From positions 62,001-126,000 of the forward strand of contig JAUIMM010001409.1 in NCBI GenBank assembly GCA_031769625.1: 64,000 nucleotides of DNA. Reading direction: 5' to 3'. Positions 27,022 to 37,613 of the stretch are shown piece by piece (the first letter of the stretch is position 1; each line of letters begins with the position of its first letter). The position numbers were made by a program, and so were the translations under genes. The stretch is from Taudactylus pleione. Taxonomy: Eukaryota > Chordata > Amphibia > Anura > Myobatrachidae. The notes below the pieces were generated by a model, which saw only the letters and a program-made list of their open reading frames with translations, was not told where the DNA came from and searched no databases.

Positions 27022-28605
27022 CCTGCCCCTGTGCTGGCGCGCCTGGCATGTAACACGTGATTGTGCCCTGCAGCCCCTGTGCTGGCGCGCCTGGCATGTA
27101 ACACGTGATTGTGTCCTGCAGCCCCTGTGCTGGCGTGCCTGGCATGTAACACGTGATTGTGTCCTGCAGCCCCTGTGCTGGCGCCTGGCATGTGACACGT
27201 GATTGTGTCCTGCAGCCCCTGTGCTGGCGCGCCTGGCATGTAACACGTGATTGTGTCCTGCAGACCCTGTGCTGGCGCGCCTGGCATGTGACACGTGATT
27301 GTGCCCTGCAGACCCTGTGCTGGCGCGCCTGGCATGTAACACGTGATTGTGCCCTGCAGACCCTGTGCTGGCGCGCCTGGCATGTAACACGTGATTGTGT
27401 CCTGCAGACCCTGTGCTGGCGCGCCTGGCATGTAACACGTGATTGTGTCCTGCAGCCCCTGTGCTGGCGTGCCTGGCATGTAACACGTGATTGTGTCCTG
27501 CAGCCCCTGTGCTGGCGCGCCTGGCATGTAACACGTGATTGTGTCCTGCAGACCCTGTGCTGGCGCGCCTGGCATGTAACACGTGATTGTGTCCTGCAGC
27601 CCCTGTGCAGGCGCGCCTGGCATGTGACACATGATTGTGCCCTGCAGACCCTGTGCTGGCGCGCCTGGCATGTGACACGTGATTGTGTCCTGCAGCCCCT
27701 GTGCTGTTGCGCCTGGCATGTGACACGTGATTGTGCCCTGCAGACCCTGTGCTGGCGCGCCTGGCATGTAACACGTGATTGTGTCCTGCAGCCCCTGTGC
27801 TGGCGCGCCTGGCATGTAACACGTGATTGTGTCCTGCAGTCCCTGTGCTGGTGCGCCTGGCATGTAACACGTGATTGTGTCCTGCAGACCCTGTGCTGGC
27901 GCGCCTGGCATGTAACACGTGATTGTGTCCTGCAGACCCTGTGCTGGCGTGCCTGGCATGTAACACGTGATTGTGTCCTGCAGACCCTGTGCTGGCGCGC
28001 CTGGCATGTGACACGTGATTGTGTCCTGCAGCCCCTGTGCTGGCGCGCCTGGCATGTAACACGTGATTGTGTCCTGCAGCCCCTGTGCTGGCGCGCCTGG
28101 CATGTAACACGTGATTGTGTCCTGCAGCCCCTGTGCTGGCGCGCCTGGCATGTAACACGTGATTGTGTCCTGCAGCCCCTGTGCTGGCGCGCCTGGCATG
28201 TAACACGTGATTGTGTCCTGCAGCCCCTGTGCTGGCGCGCCTGGCATGTAACACGTGATTGTGTCCTGCAGCCCCTGTGCTGGCGCGCCTGGCATGTAAC
28301 TTGTGATTGTGTCCTGCAGTCCCTGTGCTGTTGCGCCTGGCATGTAACAGGTGATTGTGTCCTGCAGACCCTGTGCTGTTGCGCCTGGCATGTAACACGT
28401 GATTGTGTCCTGCAGACCCTGTGCTGGTGCGCCTGGCATGTAACTTGTGATTGTGTCCTGCAGTCCCTGTGCTGTTGCGCCTGGCATGTAACACGTGATT
28501 GTGCCCTGCAGACCCTGTGCTGGCGCGCCTGGCATGTAACACATGATTGTGTCCTGCAGTCCCTGTGCTGGTGCGCCTGGCATGTAACACGTGATTGTGT
28601 CCTGC
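27022..28605. repeat. Minisatellite B, 48-bp CpG-rich unit, ~33 copies
   Basis: Tandem 48-bp units read CCCCTGTGCTGGCGCGCCTG, then GCATGTAACACGTGATTGTG, then TCCTGCAG. One unit at about 27181 is 46 bp. Most units carry CACGTG (a perfect E-box palindrome) and GGCGCGCC, so the array clusters more than 20 of each within 1.6 kb. Variation sits largely at CpG sites (GGCGTGCC, GGTGCGCC, CACATG), as expected from methyl-CpG deamination. Because 48 is a multiple of three and the unit lacks stops, both strands show open frames of 490-540 codons. These encode only the repeat (for example LHARRASTGAAGHNHV) and are not credible proteins. Confidence 0.96.
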
Positions 28606-28960
28606 TGATTAAATGTTGACTTATTGTTACTATAATATACTTTTTTCAAAATAGATCTAATAATATTAATTTGTTTAATAGTAAGGAACTGCTGTACAAT
28701 TACGCCGGGCAGCGTCCTCTCACCGCGCTCCCTATAATACCCCTGTGACTCAGGATATCCAGCGTAAATGACTGCGGTGTAGGATGATGGGGCAGCAGGT
28801 CTGGGGCTGGGGGTTATATGTCAGACCCCTCCCTGTTTATAGCTACTCATTCTGCCAAACGCCAGCAGCTGTCACAGCGACATTTTGTTTATTTTCTTTC
28901 AAGGAAATATGAAGATTTTCCTGGAAATACGAGAGTGACAAATTCACGATTGTTTCTAAC
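28606..28960. other. Spacer between minisatellites B and F
   Basis: This is 355 bp of non-repetitive sequence, AT-rich at first and mixed after that. No gene, RNA or transposon end is recognised. It separates the GC-rich array B from the AT-rich array F. Confidence 0.6.
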
Positions 28961-30434
28961 TACTGTGTTTACATTATATTATTGCCGTATACTGTGCTTA
29001 CATTATATTATTGCCGTATACTGTGCTTACATTATATTATTGCCGTATACTGTGCTTACATTATATTATTGCCGTATACTGTGCTTACATTATATTATTG
29101 CCGTATACTGTGTTACTAATGTACTTATATTTTATTATTGCCGTATATACTGTGCTTACATTATTTTATTGCCGTATATACTGTGCTTACATTATATTAT
29201 TGCCGTATATACTGTGCTTACATTATATTATTCCTGTATACTGTGTTTACATTATATTATTCCCGTATACTGTGTTTACATTATATTATTCCCGTATACT
29301 GTGTTTACATTATATTATTCCCGTATACTGTGTTACTAATGTACTTATATATTATTATTGCCGTATACTGTGTTTACATTATATTATTCCCGTATACTGT
29401 GTTACTAATGTACTTATATATTATTATTGCCGTATACTGTGTTTACATTATATTATTGCCGTATACTGTGCTTACATTATTTTATTGCCGTATATACTGT
29501 GCTTACATTATATTATTGCCGTATATACTGTGCTTACATTATATTATTGCCGTATATACTGTGCTTACATTATATTATTGCCGTATATACTGTGCTTACA
29601 TTATATTATTGCCATATATACTGTGCTTACATTATATTATTGCCGTATATACTGTGCTTACATTATATTATTCCTGTATACTGTGTTACTAATGTACTTA
29701 TATATTATTATTGCCGTATACTGTGCTTACATTATATTATTCCTGTATACTGTGTTTACATTATATTATTCCCGTATACTGTGTTACTAATGTACTTATA
29801 TATTATTATTGCCGTATACTGTGCTTACATTATATTATTGCCATATACTGTGTTACTAATGTACTTATATTTTATTATTGCCGTATACTGTGCTTACATT
29901 ATATTATTCCTGTATACTGTGTTTACATTATATTATTCCCGTATACTGTGTTACTAATGTACTTATATATTATTATTGCCGTATACTGTGCTTACATTAT
30001 ATTATTCCCGTATACTGTGTTACTAATGTACTTATATATTATTATTGCCGTATACTGTGCTTACATTATATTATTGCCATATACTGTGCTTACATTATAT
30101 TATTCCCGTATACTGTGTTTACATTATATTATTCCCGTATACTGTGTTACTAATGTACTTATATATTATTATTGCCGTATACTGTGCTTACATTATATTA
30201 TTCCCGTATACTGTGTTACTAATGTACTTATATATTATTATTGCCGTATACTGTGCTTACATTATATTATTGCCGTATACTGTGTTACTAATGTACTTAT
30301 ATATTATTATTGCCGTATACTGTGCTTACATTATATTATTGCCATATACTGTGTTACTAATGTACTTATATATTATTATTGCCGTATACTGTGCTTACAT
30401 TATATTATTGCCGTATACTGTGTTACTAATGTAC
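28961..30434. repeat. Minisatellite F, AT-rich 29/31/40-bp units
   Basis: The array is built from a 29-bp unit (TGTGCTTACATTATATTATT then GCCGTATAC), a 31-bp variant with GTATATAC, and a 40-bp relative containing GTTACTAATGTACTTATAT then ATTATTATTGCC. The 31-bp units cluster at 29150-29680, and the 40-bp units alternate with 29-bp ones after 29680. That gives a 69-bp dimer periodicity towards the right end. Sub-variants GCC, TCC and TCCT before GTATAC mark local blocks. Overlapping open frames here are repeat artefacts rich in Y, I, L and C. Confidence 0.94.
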
Positions 30435-30601
30435 CATATTTCTCATGATAGACAGATGAGTAGAATCTGATTGGATGCTATAGGCCACTTTTACAAACCA
30501 GAACTTTAGCTATTATACCCCACGTAATGAGCGGACAGGATAAATTCTCAGTGATGTCATAGTGGCTGGATATATACTCCGTATTCTAATTATCATGGGG
30601 T

Positions 30602-31108
30602 CAGCAAGGAACGCACGGATGCAGACGCACACAATCGGCCAATGTTTGCAGTCTGCGCATGCGTCTAGGTTGCAGCGCGCTTGCACGAACTGCTCACTGC
30701 GTCCGCAAAAGCGAGCGCAGTGAACACACAGACCCAGGGAAAAGTCATTGGCAGGAAGTACCATTTGTGGGTGGATACAGGGAGTGGTCGGCCGAATGCA
30801 GGCATGCCAGTGCGTTCGCACCCCGTTACATGCAGAAATTAGCCACTGAGATCACGGACGCAGCCTGGCGTCCCTCTGCGTGCAACTCCTGCAGCAGGAT
30901 CAGGTCTACCGTTTAGTCTGCATGCGGATCCGGTATTATTCGATGTTTTATCAGCCTTGCGCATCAGTATGGACGTTAGCGGAGGGTAAAGGGGGCGGCA
31001 TTATGTAGTTTTGGGCATCTGCATCTTTGTGCTGCGATTGCCGTGCGTATGCAATCATTAGCATATTCGCGCAGCGGCTGGGTGCGTGCATCCGTGCGTT
31101 CCTTGCTG
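30602..31108. mobile_element. Non-autonomous DNA transposon, ~507 bp, 22-bp perfect TIRs
   Basis: Terminal inverted repeats match exactly over 22 bp (30602-30623 and 31087-31108). Each arm starts CAGCAAGGAACGCACGGATG, and similarity continues with a small gap for about six more bases. The interior is GC-rich with no transposase; the 60-125-codon frames in it are on both strands and unlike any family. Just outside the right arm, GGATCAGGCCC resembles the GGGCCTGAT-type ends of the two Harbinger-like MITEs in this window. The true element may therefore extend to about 31118. No target duplication could be fixed. Confidence 0.75.
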
Positions 31109-31158
31109 GATCAGGCCCAGAATACAGATTAGCCACCTCCACTGTCTGTAGAAGCTTA

Positions 31159-31713
31159 GGGGGTCATTCAGACCCGCTTGCGAGCGCAGGATGCTCGCAA
31201 GCGGGTCGATGTTACCCCAATGCACATGCGCACGATGGAGGGAGCTCCGTCGTGCGCATGCGCGAGACCCGGACACCGACAGCCAAGCTGTCGCTCCGGG
31301 TCTCACACCAAAGGGGGCAAGCTGCCAATGGTGACTGACAGCACGCCCCCTTTGGTGGTCGTGCCGGGGGCGTGGCTGCCAGACGGAGGTGTTCCCATGA
31401 GAACGGCTACCATCTGGGTCCGGCCCCACTGACATCACTTCACTAGTGATGTCAGTGGGAGTGCTTTTGGTTCTGACAGAGCCAAAATCACTCCAGGGCT
31501 TGCGGTCTCCGAGACCCTATCGCAGGGTCTCCTCGCAAGCCCGATGGTCGCGATGGTCTTGACCATCGCGACCATCTTTTTGGCCGCTCGCATATGCTGT
31601 GGGTGGTCACCCACAGCTATGCGAGCGGCCAGGAGGCCGCTCCATTTTTAGGTAGGAGGGCACTGATTCAGAGCGAGCGCTCTAGTCAGAGCGTCCGGCT
31701 CTGAATCAGGCCC
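31159..31713. mobile_element. PIF/Harbinger-type MITE made of consecutive hairpins
   Basis: The 555-bp element is bounded by the 3-bp duplication TTA (31156-31158 and 31714-31716). Its related ends read GGGGGTCATTCAGACCCG and, in reverse complement, GGGCCTGATTCAGAGCCG. A TNA target and such ends fit PIF/Harbinger. The interior is a row of separate inverted repeats, stems given as left/right: 31171-31185/31193-31207 (15 bp); 31225-31235/31250-31260 (11); 31264-31272/31296-31304 (9, plus an inner 6); 31306-31318/31345-31357 (13); 31379-31417 (imperfect); 31425-31439/31445-31459 (15); 31465-31475/31477-31487 (11, one mismatch); 31496-31504/31534-31542 (9, plus an inner 8); 31543-31558/31561-31576 (16, 2-nt loop); 31582-31605/31608-31630 (13 plus 10, one bulge); 31663-31674/31698-31709 (12). 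Over half the bases lie in stems. There is no coding capacity. Confidence 0.88.
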
Positions 31714-32439
31714 TTAGTGCATAGTAACTGCAAAGTCTGCATTTAGAGGCCATGGACTGACGCTGGACAGACCAGGAATCTAATCAGTGAGCGCGGCATT
31801 CTCTGCAGCTCGTAAAATGGACGGTAATAAAGTAAGTTCAGTAAACTTTCAGGAAAGCATCAACTGACTTAGGAACAGTTTAGCACAGGTGCGACCCTAA
31901 ATTATCCCCCAAGTCCTCAGTGTCACAGACACATAGATTGTGCTGCAAATGTCAATCCAACGCTGCTCGCTGCCCCCTGAAATGTCAGTGCTGAGTGTGC
32001 TGCACATAATTGATGTGTAACATGTGAGTGTCGGAGAGCCGTGTGCTGCACATAATTGACGTGTAACATGTGAGTGTCAGTGAGCCGTGTGCTGCACATA
32101 ATTGATGTGTAACGTGTGAGTGTCGGAGAGCCGTGTGCTGCACATAATTGACATGTAACTTGTGAGTGTCGGAGAGCCGTGTGCTGCGCATACTTGATGT
32201 GTAACGTGTGAGTGTCGGAGAGCCGTGTGCTGCGCATAATTGATGTGTAACGTGTGAGTGTCGGAGAGCCGTGTGCTGCGCATAATTGACGTGTAACGTG
32301 TGAGTGTCGGAGAGCCGTGTGCTGCACATAATTGACGTGTAACGTGTGAGTGTCGGTGAGCCGTGTGCTGCACATAATTGATGTGTAACGTGTGAGTGTC
32401 GGAGAGCCGTGTGCTGCACATAATTGACGTGTAACGCGT

Positions 32440-33543
32440 GAGTGTCGGAGAGCCGTGTGCTGCACATAATTGACGTGTAACTTGTGAGTGTCGGAGAGCC
32501 GTGTGCTGCACATAATTGATGTGTAACGTGTGAGTGTCGGTGAGCCGTGTGCTGCACATAATTGATGTGTAACGTGTGAGTGTCGGAGAGCCGTGTGCTG
32601 CGCATAATTGACGTGTAACGTGTGAGTGTCGGAGAGCCGTGTGCTGCACATAATTGACGTGTAACGTGTGAGTGTCGGTGAGCCGTGTGCTGCACATAAT
32701 TGATGTGTAACGCGTGAGTGTCGGAGAGCCGTGTGCTGCACATAATTGACGTGTAACGCGTGAGTGTCGGAGAGCCGTGTGCTGCACATAATTGACGTGT
32801 AACTTGTGAGTGTCGGAGAGCCGTGTGCTGCGCATACTTGATGTGTAACGTGTGAGTGTCGGTGAGCCGTGTGCTGCACATAATTGATGTGTAACGTGTG
32901 AGTGTCGGAGAGCCGTGTGCTGCGCATAATTGACGTGTAACGCGTGAGTGTCGGAGAGCCGTGTGCTGCACATAATTGACGTGTAACTTGTGAGTGTCGG
33001 AGAGCCGTGTGCTGCGCATAATTGATGTGTAACGCGTGAGTGTCGGAGAGCCGTGTGCTGCACATAATTGACGTGTAACTTGTGAGTGTCGGAGAGCCGT
33101 GTGCTGCGCATACTTGATGTGTAACGTGTGAGTGTCGGTGAGCCGTGTGTTGCACATAATTGATGTGTAACGTGTGAGTGTCGGAGAGCCGTGTGCTGCA
33201 CATAATTGACGTGTAACGCGTGAGTGTCGGAGAGCCGTGTGCTGCACATAATTGACGTGTAACTTGTGAGTGTCGGAGAGCCGTGTGCTGCACATAATTG
33301 ACGTGTAACTTGTGAGTGTCGGAGAGCCGTGTGCTGCGCATAATTGATGTGTAACGCGTGAGTGTCGGAGAGCCGTGTGCTGCACATAATTGATGTGTAA
33401 CGTGTGAGTGTCGGAGAGCCGTGTGCTGCACATAATTGACGTGTAACGTGTGAGTGTCGGAGAGCCGTGTGCTGCACATAATTGATGTGTAACGCGTGAG
33501 TGTCGGAGAGCCGTGTGCTGCGCATAATTGACGTGTAACGCGT
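32440..33543. repeat. Higher-order repeat of array C, 1104 bp (24 units), copy 1
   Basis: The variant order in this stretch recurs 1104 bp (24 x 46) downstream. The rare CGCATACTTG unit occurs at 32831 and 33107 and again at 33935 and 34211; both pairs are spaced 276 bp and both are shifted by 1104 bp. Read in parallel, 32521-33120 and 33625-34224 agree except for isolated substitutions. Confidence 0.9.
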
Positions 33544-34647
33544 GAGTGTCGGAGAGCCGTGTGCTGCACATAATTGACGTGTAACTTGTGAGTGTCGGAG
33601 AGCCGTGTGCTGCACATAATTGATGTGTAACGTGTGAGTGTCGGTGAGCCGTGTGCTGCACATAATTGATGTGTAACGTGTGAGTGTCGGAGAGCCGTGT
33701 GCTGCGCATAATTGACGTGTAACGTGTGAGTGTCGGAGAGCCGTGTGCTGCACATAATTGACGTGTAACGTGTGAGTGTCGGTGAGCCGTGTGCTGCACA
33801 TAATTGATGTGTAACGCGTGAGTGTCGGAGAGCCGTGTGCTGCACATAATTGACGTGTAACTTGTGAGTGTCGGAGAGCCGTGTGCTGCACATAATTGAC
33901 GTGTAACTTGTGAGTGTCGGAGAGCCGTGTGCTGCGCATACTTGATGTGTAACGTGTGAGTGTCGGTGAGCCGTGTGCTGCACATAATTGATGTGTAACG
34001 TGTGAGTGTCGGAGAGCCGTGTGCTGCGCATAATTGACGTGTAACGCGTGAGTGTCGGAGAGCCGTGTGCTGCACATAATTGACGTGTAACTTGTGAGTG
34101 TCGGAGAGCCGTGTGCTGCGCATAATTGATGTGTAACGCGTGAGTGTCGGAGAGCCGTGTGCTGCACATAATTGACGTGTAACTTGTGAGTGTCGGAGAG
34201 CCGTGTGCTGCGCATACTTGATGTGTAACGTGTGAGTGTCGGTGAGCCGTGTGCTGCACATAATTGATGTGTAACGTGTGAGTGTCGGAGAGCCGTGTGC
34301 TGCGCATACTTGATGTGTAACGTGTGAGTGTCGGTGAGCCGTGTGCTGCACATAATTGATGTGTAACGTGTGAGTGTCGGAGAGCCGTGTGCTGCACATA
34401 ATTGACGTGTAACGCGTGAGTGTCGGAGAGCCGTGTGCTGCACATAATTGACGTGTAACTTGTGAGTGTCGGAGAGCCGTGTGCTGCGCATAATTGATGT
34501 GTAACGTGTGAGTGTCGGAGAGCCGTGTGCTGCACATAATTGATGTGTAACGTGTGAGTGTCGGAGAGCCGTGTGCTGCACATAATTGACGTGTAACGTG
34601 TGAGTGTCGGAGAGCCGTGTGCTGCACATAATTGACGTGTAACGTGT
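33544..34647. repeat. Higher-order repeat of array C, 1104 bp, copy 2
   Basis: Second copy of the 24-unit block. It carries the same CGCATACTTG pair and the same CGGTGAG placements as copy 1. A TGTGTTGCAC variant in copy 1 (about 33145) is absent here, so at least a few mutations post-date the duplication. Confidence 0.88.
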
Positions 34648-34814
34648 GAGTGTCGGAGAGCCGTGTGCTGCGCATAATTGACGTGTAACGTGTGAGTGTC
34701 GGAGAGCCGTGTGCTGCACATAATTGACGTGTAACGTGTGAGTGTCGGAGAGCCGTGTGCTGCGCATAATTGATGTGTAACGTGTGAGTGTCGGAGAGCC
34801 GTGTGCTGCACATA

Positions 34815-36669
34815 TGTAGCAGTGAGTGGAGAAAAAAGCAGCTTAAATGTCAAACACGTACAATAATCATTTAGTAATAACGGGGGTTACTGTGTGCTAA
34901 AGGCTTTTCCTGCCGTATTCCCACTAATAATGGACGAAGGGAACAAATTACTTTTCTGATTTAATTTCTTTATTGTCCCATATATCGAATTAATGTAGTA
35001 TGTGGCCATTGGCCGCGCCTCAGTCCCAGCTATATCTATCTGGACCTCCCTGTATACAGCGAATCACCTGGAGCCTCACTAATTAACTTTTACTTTTTGT
35101 AAGTTAAATTGATTTTAATAGAGAAATAAAGATGCTTTAATGCTACTGCGACCGAACGCCTGATCGCCCTTCCCTGTGTCCTATTGGCTGTGAGCACATG
35201 GATGGTCTGTGCCCTGCACCCGGTCATATTTCTGGACTCCTCAGTACCTGTCATGCCCCTAATGATGTCATAGCACTCTCTATGATGTCACACTGTACCT
35301 TGCTTCTAAGCCACTCCCCAAGTCATTGTATTGTGAGAGGATTATCCAACTCTGTGGGAGGACATCAGTGGCGAAAGTAAGGCGGTATGGGCTGGCATGA
35401 TGTACAAAATTAGATACAGGTTATGTCGTACTACCCGACCACCTTACCGCCACCGCACTGCCATTACTCTGCGCCAACACTGCGCCGCTAAGCAAAGTGC
35501 TCAATGGCGTGACAGCTCCTCTGATTTCGCCTGGCTGCAGCTGACGTCACATCACACTCCCTGCCCTGGCTGCATACCCCCATAGTGCTTATAAAAGGGG
35601 CATTTCACACAAATGCTCCCCCTGTGCCGCCTGTGCCACATCCCTTGTGACACGTAGCCCATGTCCCTTGTGGCACGTGGCCTTGCCCATTTTTGCCGTT
35701 GGTGTGCATGCAGCAAACCCGCCAAAAAAAACTCCTACTAGCACTTCTGGACTATATAAAGTAATAATGGAGTATATAAGGCAAACAATGGCTATTGTAC
35801 TCAACAATCAGATTTACCAAAAGATTTAGGAGCAGCATCATATAAATTAAGTAACATGTGCAATCCTAGTTCTCATCCAGTTTATCAAACTGCTCATTTA
35901 TTGTCCTTTTCTTTGAAAACCCCTCCTCCCCGTTTCCTCTGTCTGTTGGAGACCCCCCTATCTGAGACATTTCTCTTTGAAAAGTAATAAGCTCTTTTGG
36001 ATATCATCTCAGAATTCTCACCATCTGCACAACTTGCTGAGTGCCTCTCTGCAGGGGCAGAACTATGGGATACAATGGAGGCGCCTGCCGCCGGGCACAT
36101 CCTCCATTGCCCAAAAATATGTTCACCCTACTTAGGGCTGCAACTATGTACCCAGAGTGTACCGTCACGGCCATCCAATACACGGCACCTTTTCTCAGCA
36201 CCTGTAAAGCTACCATAACCATATACTAGTAGAGGGCTGCATGTCAGACCATCAGATGCCACTTCTGTCTATCTATAGCCTGTCCCCCCTCATTGGTGTC
36301 GCTGCTCCTCAGCAGCTTCTCATGCCAGTGTGACTCTGGCGCCCCCCCTCACCCACAACTTCCCGTCCCACTCCTCCCTGGTGGCAGCTCTAGCCGCGGA
36401 CCTGTGCTGTGAGGACAAGCATAAGCTGCAGTTCTTCCAGGAACTGGATGTCAAGAAGGATGAACCAAACAGAGCTGCGGGCAAGAAGGCATGGGAGGCG
36501 GGGGCCTGGGGCACCAGCGACTGAGTCTGGGGGCAAATCTTTGGTGGAGCAACTTCTCAGCATATGAAGCAATTGGCAATAGACTGGGCATTTTGCGATT
36601 TGCAGTTCCACCACAGTAGCAGTCTTACAGTATCTTAACTCAAACTCAGTCCTCAAAGCCCCCACATCA
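34815..36669. other. Low-copy-looking spacer without recognisable gene
   Basis: About 1.85 kb with no tandem repeat. The first 350 bp are AT-rich and include an AATAAA at 35125. From about 35190 the sequence is mixed. CAGTGGCGAAAGTAAGG near 35366 and GCAGGGGCAGAACTATGGG near 36050 look like dispersed-repeat fragments that I cannot classify. Frames of 60-100 codons occur on both strands (for example 36330-36524) but overlap one another and show no known domain. A possible promoter-like arrangement at 35542-35597 is listed separately. Confidence 0.55.
35542..35597 (+). promoter_or_regulatory. Possible core promoter: CRE palindrome plus TATA box
   Basis: A full cAMP-response element palindrome, TGACGTCA, lies at 35542-35549. 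A TATA-box match, TATAAAAG followed by GGG, lies at 35590-35597, about 40 bp downstream. That order and spacing are common in CREB/ATF-responsive core promoters. A CACGTG lies further downstream in GGCACGTGGCC (about 35675). No exon or long reading frame follows, so this may be chance or a promoter inside a dispersed repeat. Confidence 0.3.
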
Positions 36670-37247
36670 GTTGGTTTTCCCATTTATCTTGGGTACCAGG
36701 AGGGCTTCCCACCTACATCATGTGGTTTTCACCTCCATCAGGGGTATCAGGAGGGCTTCCCACCTACATCAATTATTTTTCACCTCCATCAGAGGTATCA
36801 GGAGGGCTTCCCACCTACATAAGGTGGTTTTCACCTCCATCAGGGGTATCAGGAGGGCTTCCCACCTACATCAATTGTTTTTTGCCTCCATTAGGGGTAT
36901 CAGGAGGGCTCCCCACCTACATCAGTTGGTTTTCCCCTCCATCAGGGGTATCAGGAGGGCTCCCCACCTACATCAGGGTTTTTGCCTCCATCAGGGGTAT
37001 CTGGAGGGCTCCCCACCTACATCAGGGTTTTCCCCTCCATCAGGGGTATCAGGAGGGCTCCCCACCTACATAAGTTGGTTTTCGCCTCCATTAGGGGTAT
37101 CAGGAGGGCTCCCCACCTACATCAGTTGGCTTTCACCTCCATCAGGGGTATCAGGAGGGCTTCCCACCTACATCAGTTGGCTTTCGCCTCCATTAGGGGT
37201 ATCAGGAGGGCTCCCTACCTACATCAGCTGGTTTTCACCTCCATCAG
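36670..37247. repeat. Minisatellite E, 51-bp unit, ~11 copies
   Basis: Tandem 51-bp units read GGGTATCAGGAGGGCTTCCC, then ACCTACATCAGTTGGTTTTC, then ACCTCCATCAG. Alternative forms carry CTCCCC for TTCCC and GCCTCC for ACCTCC, and one unit contains ATCTGG for ATCAGG. Two units around 36980-37030 are shortened in the ATCAG...TTTTC part. Since 51 is a multiple of three, three plus-strand frames remain open for 100-195 codons. They encode only the repeat. Confidence 0.93.
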
Positions 37248-37610
37248 AAGGACTCTGAGCCTCATGCTAATTGCACTATACAGGTCACTATCTTATCTGT
37301 GACTAACGCATAGCTGTATATACCCGAAAAGGGGGGATAACCTGCAAATTTACTTTAGTAGAAAGAAATTCACATATTCTGTATTAGTGTTTTAGTGTTT
37401 ACGCCACTGATCCAATATCAATACTAACGGCTAATGCTCAAAGCCTTCAACAAGACTATAACAACATTGTCTCTTCACTTATCCCTCAGCTCACTCTCCC
37501 CTCCCAAGATCTGGATCTCTCCTCCACAGTCACTACCTCCTCCCATTCACGGTTACAGGTAGAGATGAGCACTTCGGTTTTGGCTCGGATGTTCCCACCA
37601 AGTTGCGATC
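37248..37610. other. Spacer between minisatellite E and a Harbinger MITE
   Basis: About 360 bp. A stretch from 37440 (TCAAAGCCTTCAACAAGACT and following) could be a decayed retroelement fragment. GTAGAGATGAGCACTTCGG at 37560 resembles a dispersed-repeat terminus. Neither can be classified from the sequence alone. No gene seen. Confidence 0.45.
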
Positions 37611-37613
37611 TCA

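Larger units (their letters stand above)
31993..34814. repeat. Minisatellite C, 46-bp unit, ~61 copies
   Basis: Tandem 46-bp units read TAATTGATGTGTAACGTGTG, then AGTGTCGGAGAGCCGTGTGC, then TGCACA. Length is almost invariant. Variation is mostly at CpG/TpG sites (GACG or GATG, AACGTG, AACGCG or AACTTG, GCACA or GCGCA) plus CGGAGAG or CGGTGAG. The minus strand of the unit contains no stop in any phase. Since 46 is not a multiple of three, all three minus frames stay open for about 900-976 codons. That is a repeat artefact, not coding evidence. Confidence 0.97.

Noticed and set aside
26962..28649. Open frames of 490-543 codons on both strands
   Set aside because: Translation of the 48-bp unit of array B in three frames simultaneously; the periodicity of 16 residues mirrors the DNA repeat. 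No start context, splice structure or domain.
28818..30470. Hydrophobic Y/I/L/C-rich frames that could look like membrane proteins
   Set aside because: They are translations of AT-rich minisatellite F, overlapping in different frames; the hydrophobic look comes from TAT/ATT-rich codons.
30513..31438. Several 60-126-codon frames on both strands
   Set aside because: They overlap the GC-rich MITEs and the hairpin-string element; GC-rich DNA lacks stops by chance.
31923..34853. Three overlapping minus-strand reading frames of about 900-976 codons
   Set aside because: They translate minisatellite C. All three frames are open at once because the 46-bp unit has no minus-strand stop in any phase. 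Nothing resembles a protein domain.
36330..36524. Possible small exon (64-codon plus-strand frame)
   Set aside because: A minus-strand frame of equal length covers the same DNA, there is no known domain, and no splice-site pair could be supported.
36671..37302. Plus-strand frames of 106-195 codons
   Set aside because: Translation of the 51-bp array E in three frames at once. One frame would suit a proline-rich protein, but no flanking gene structure is seen.
37430..37560. Possible retrotransposon coding remnant
   Set aside because: A short stretch looks like decayed coding sequence, but I could not match it to a reverse transcriptase, integrase or gag motif.
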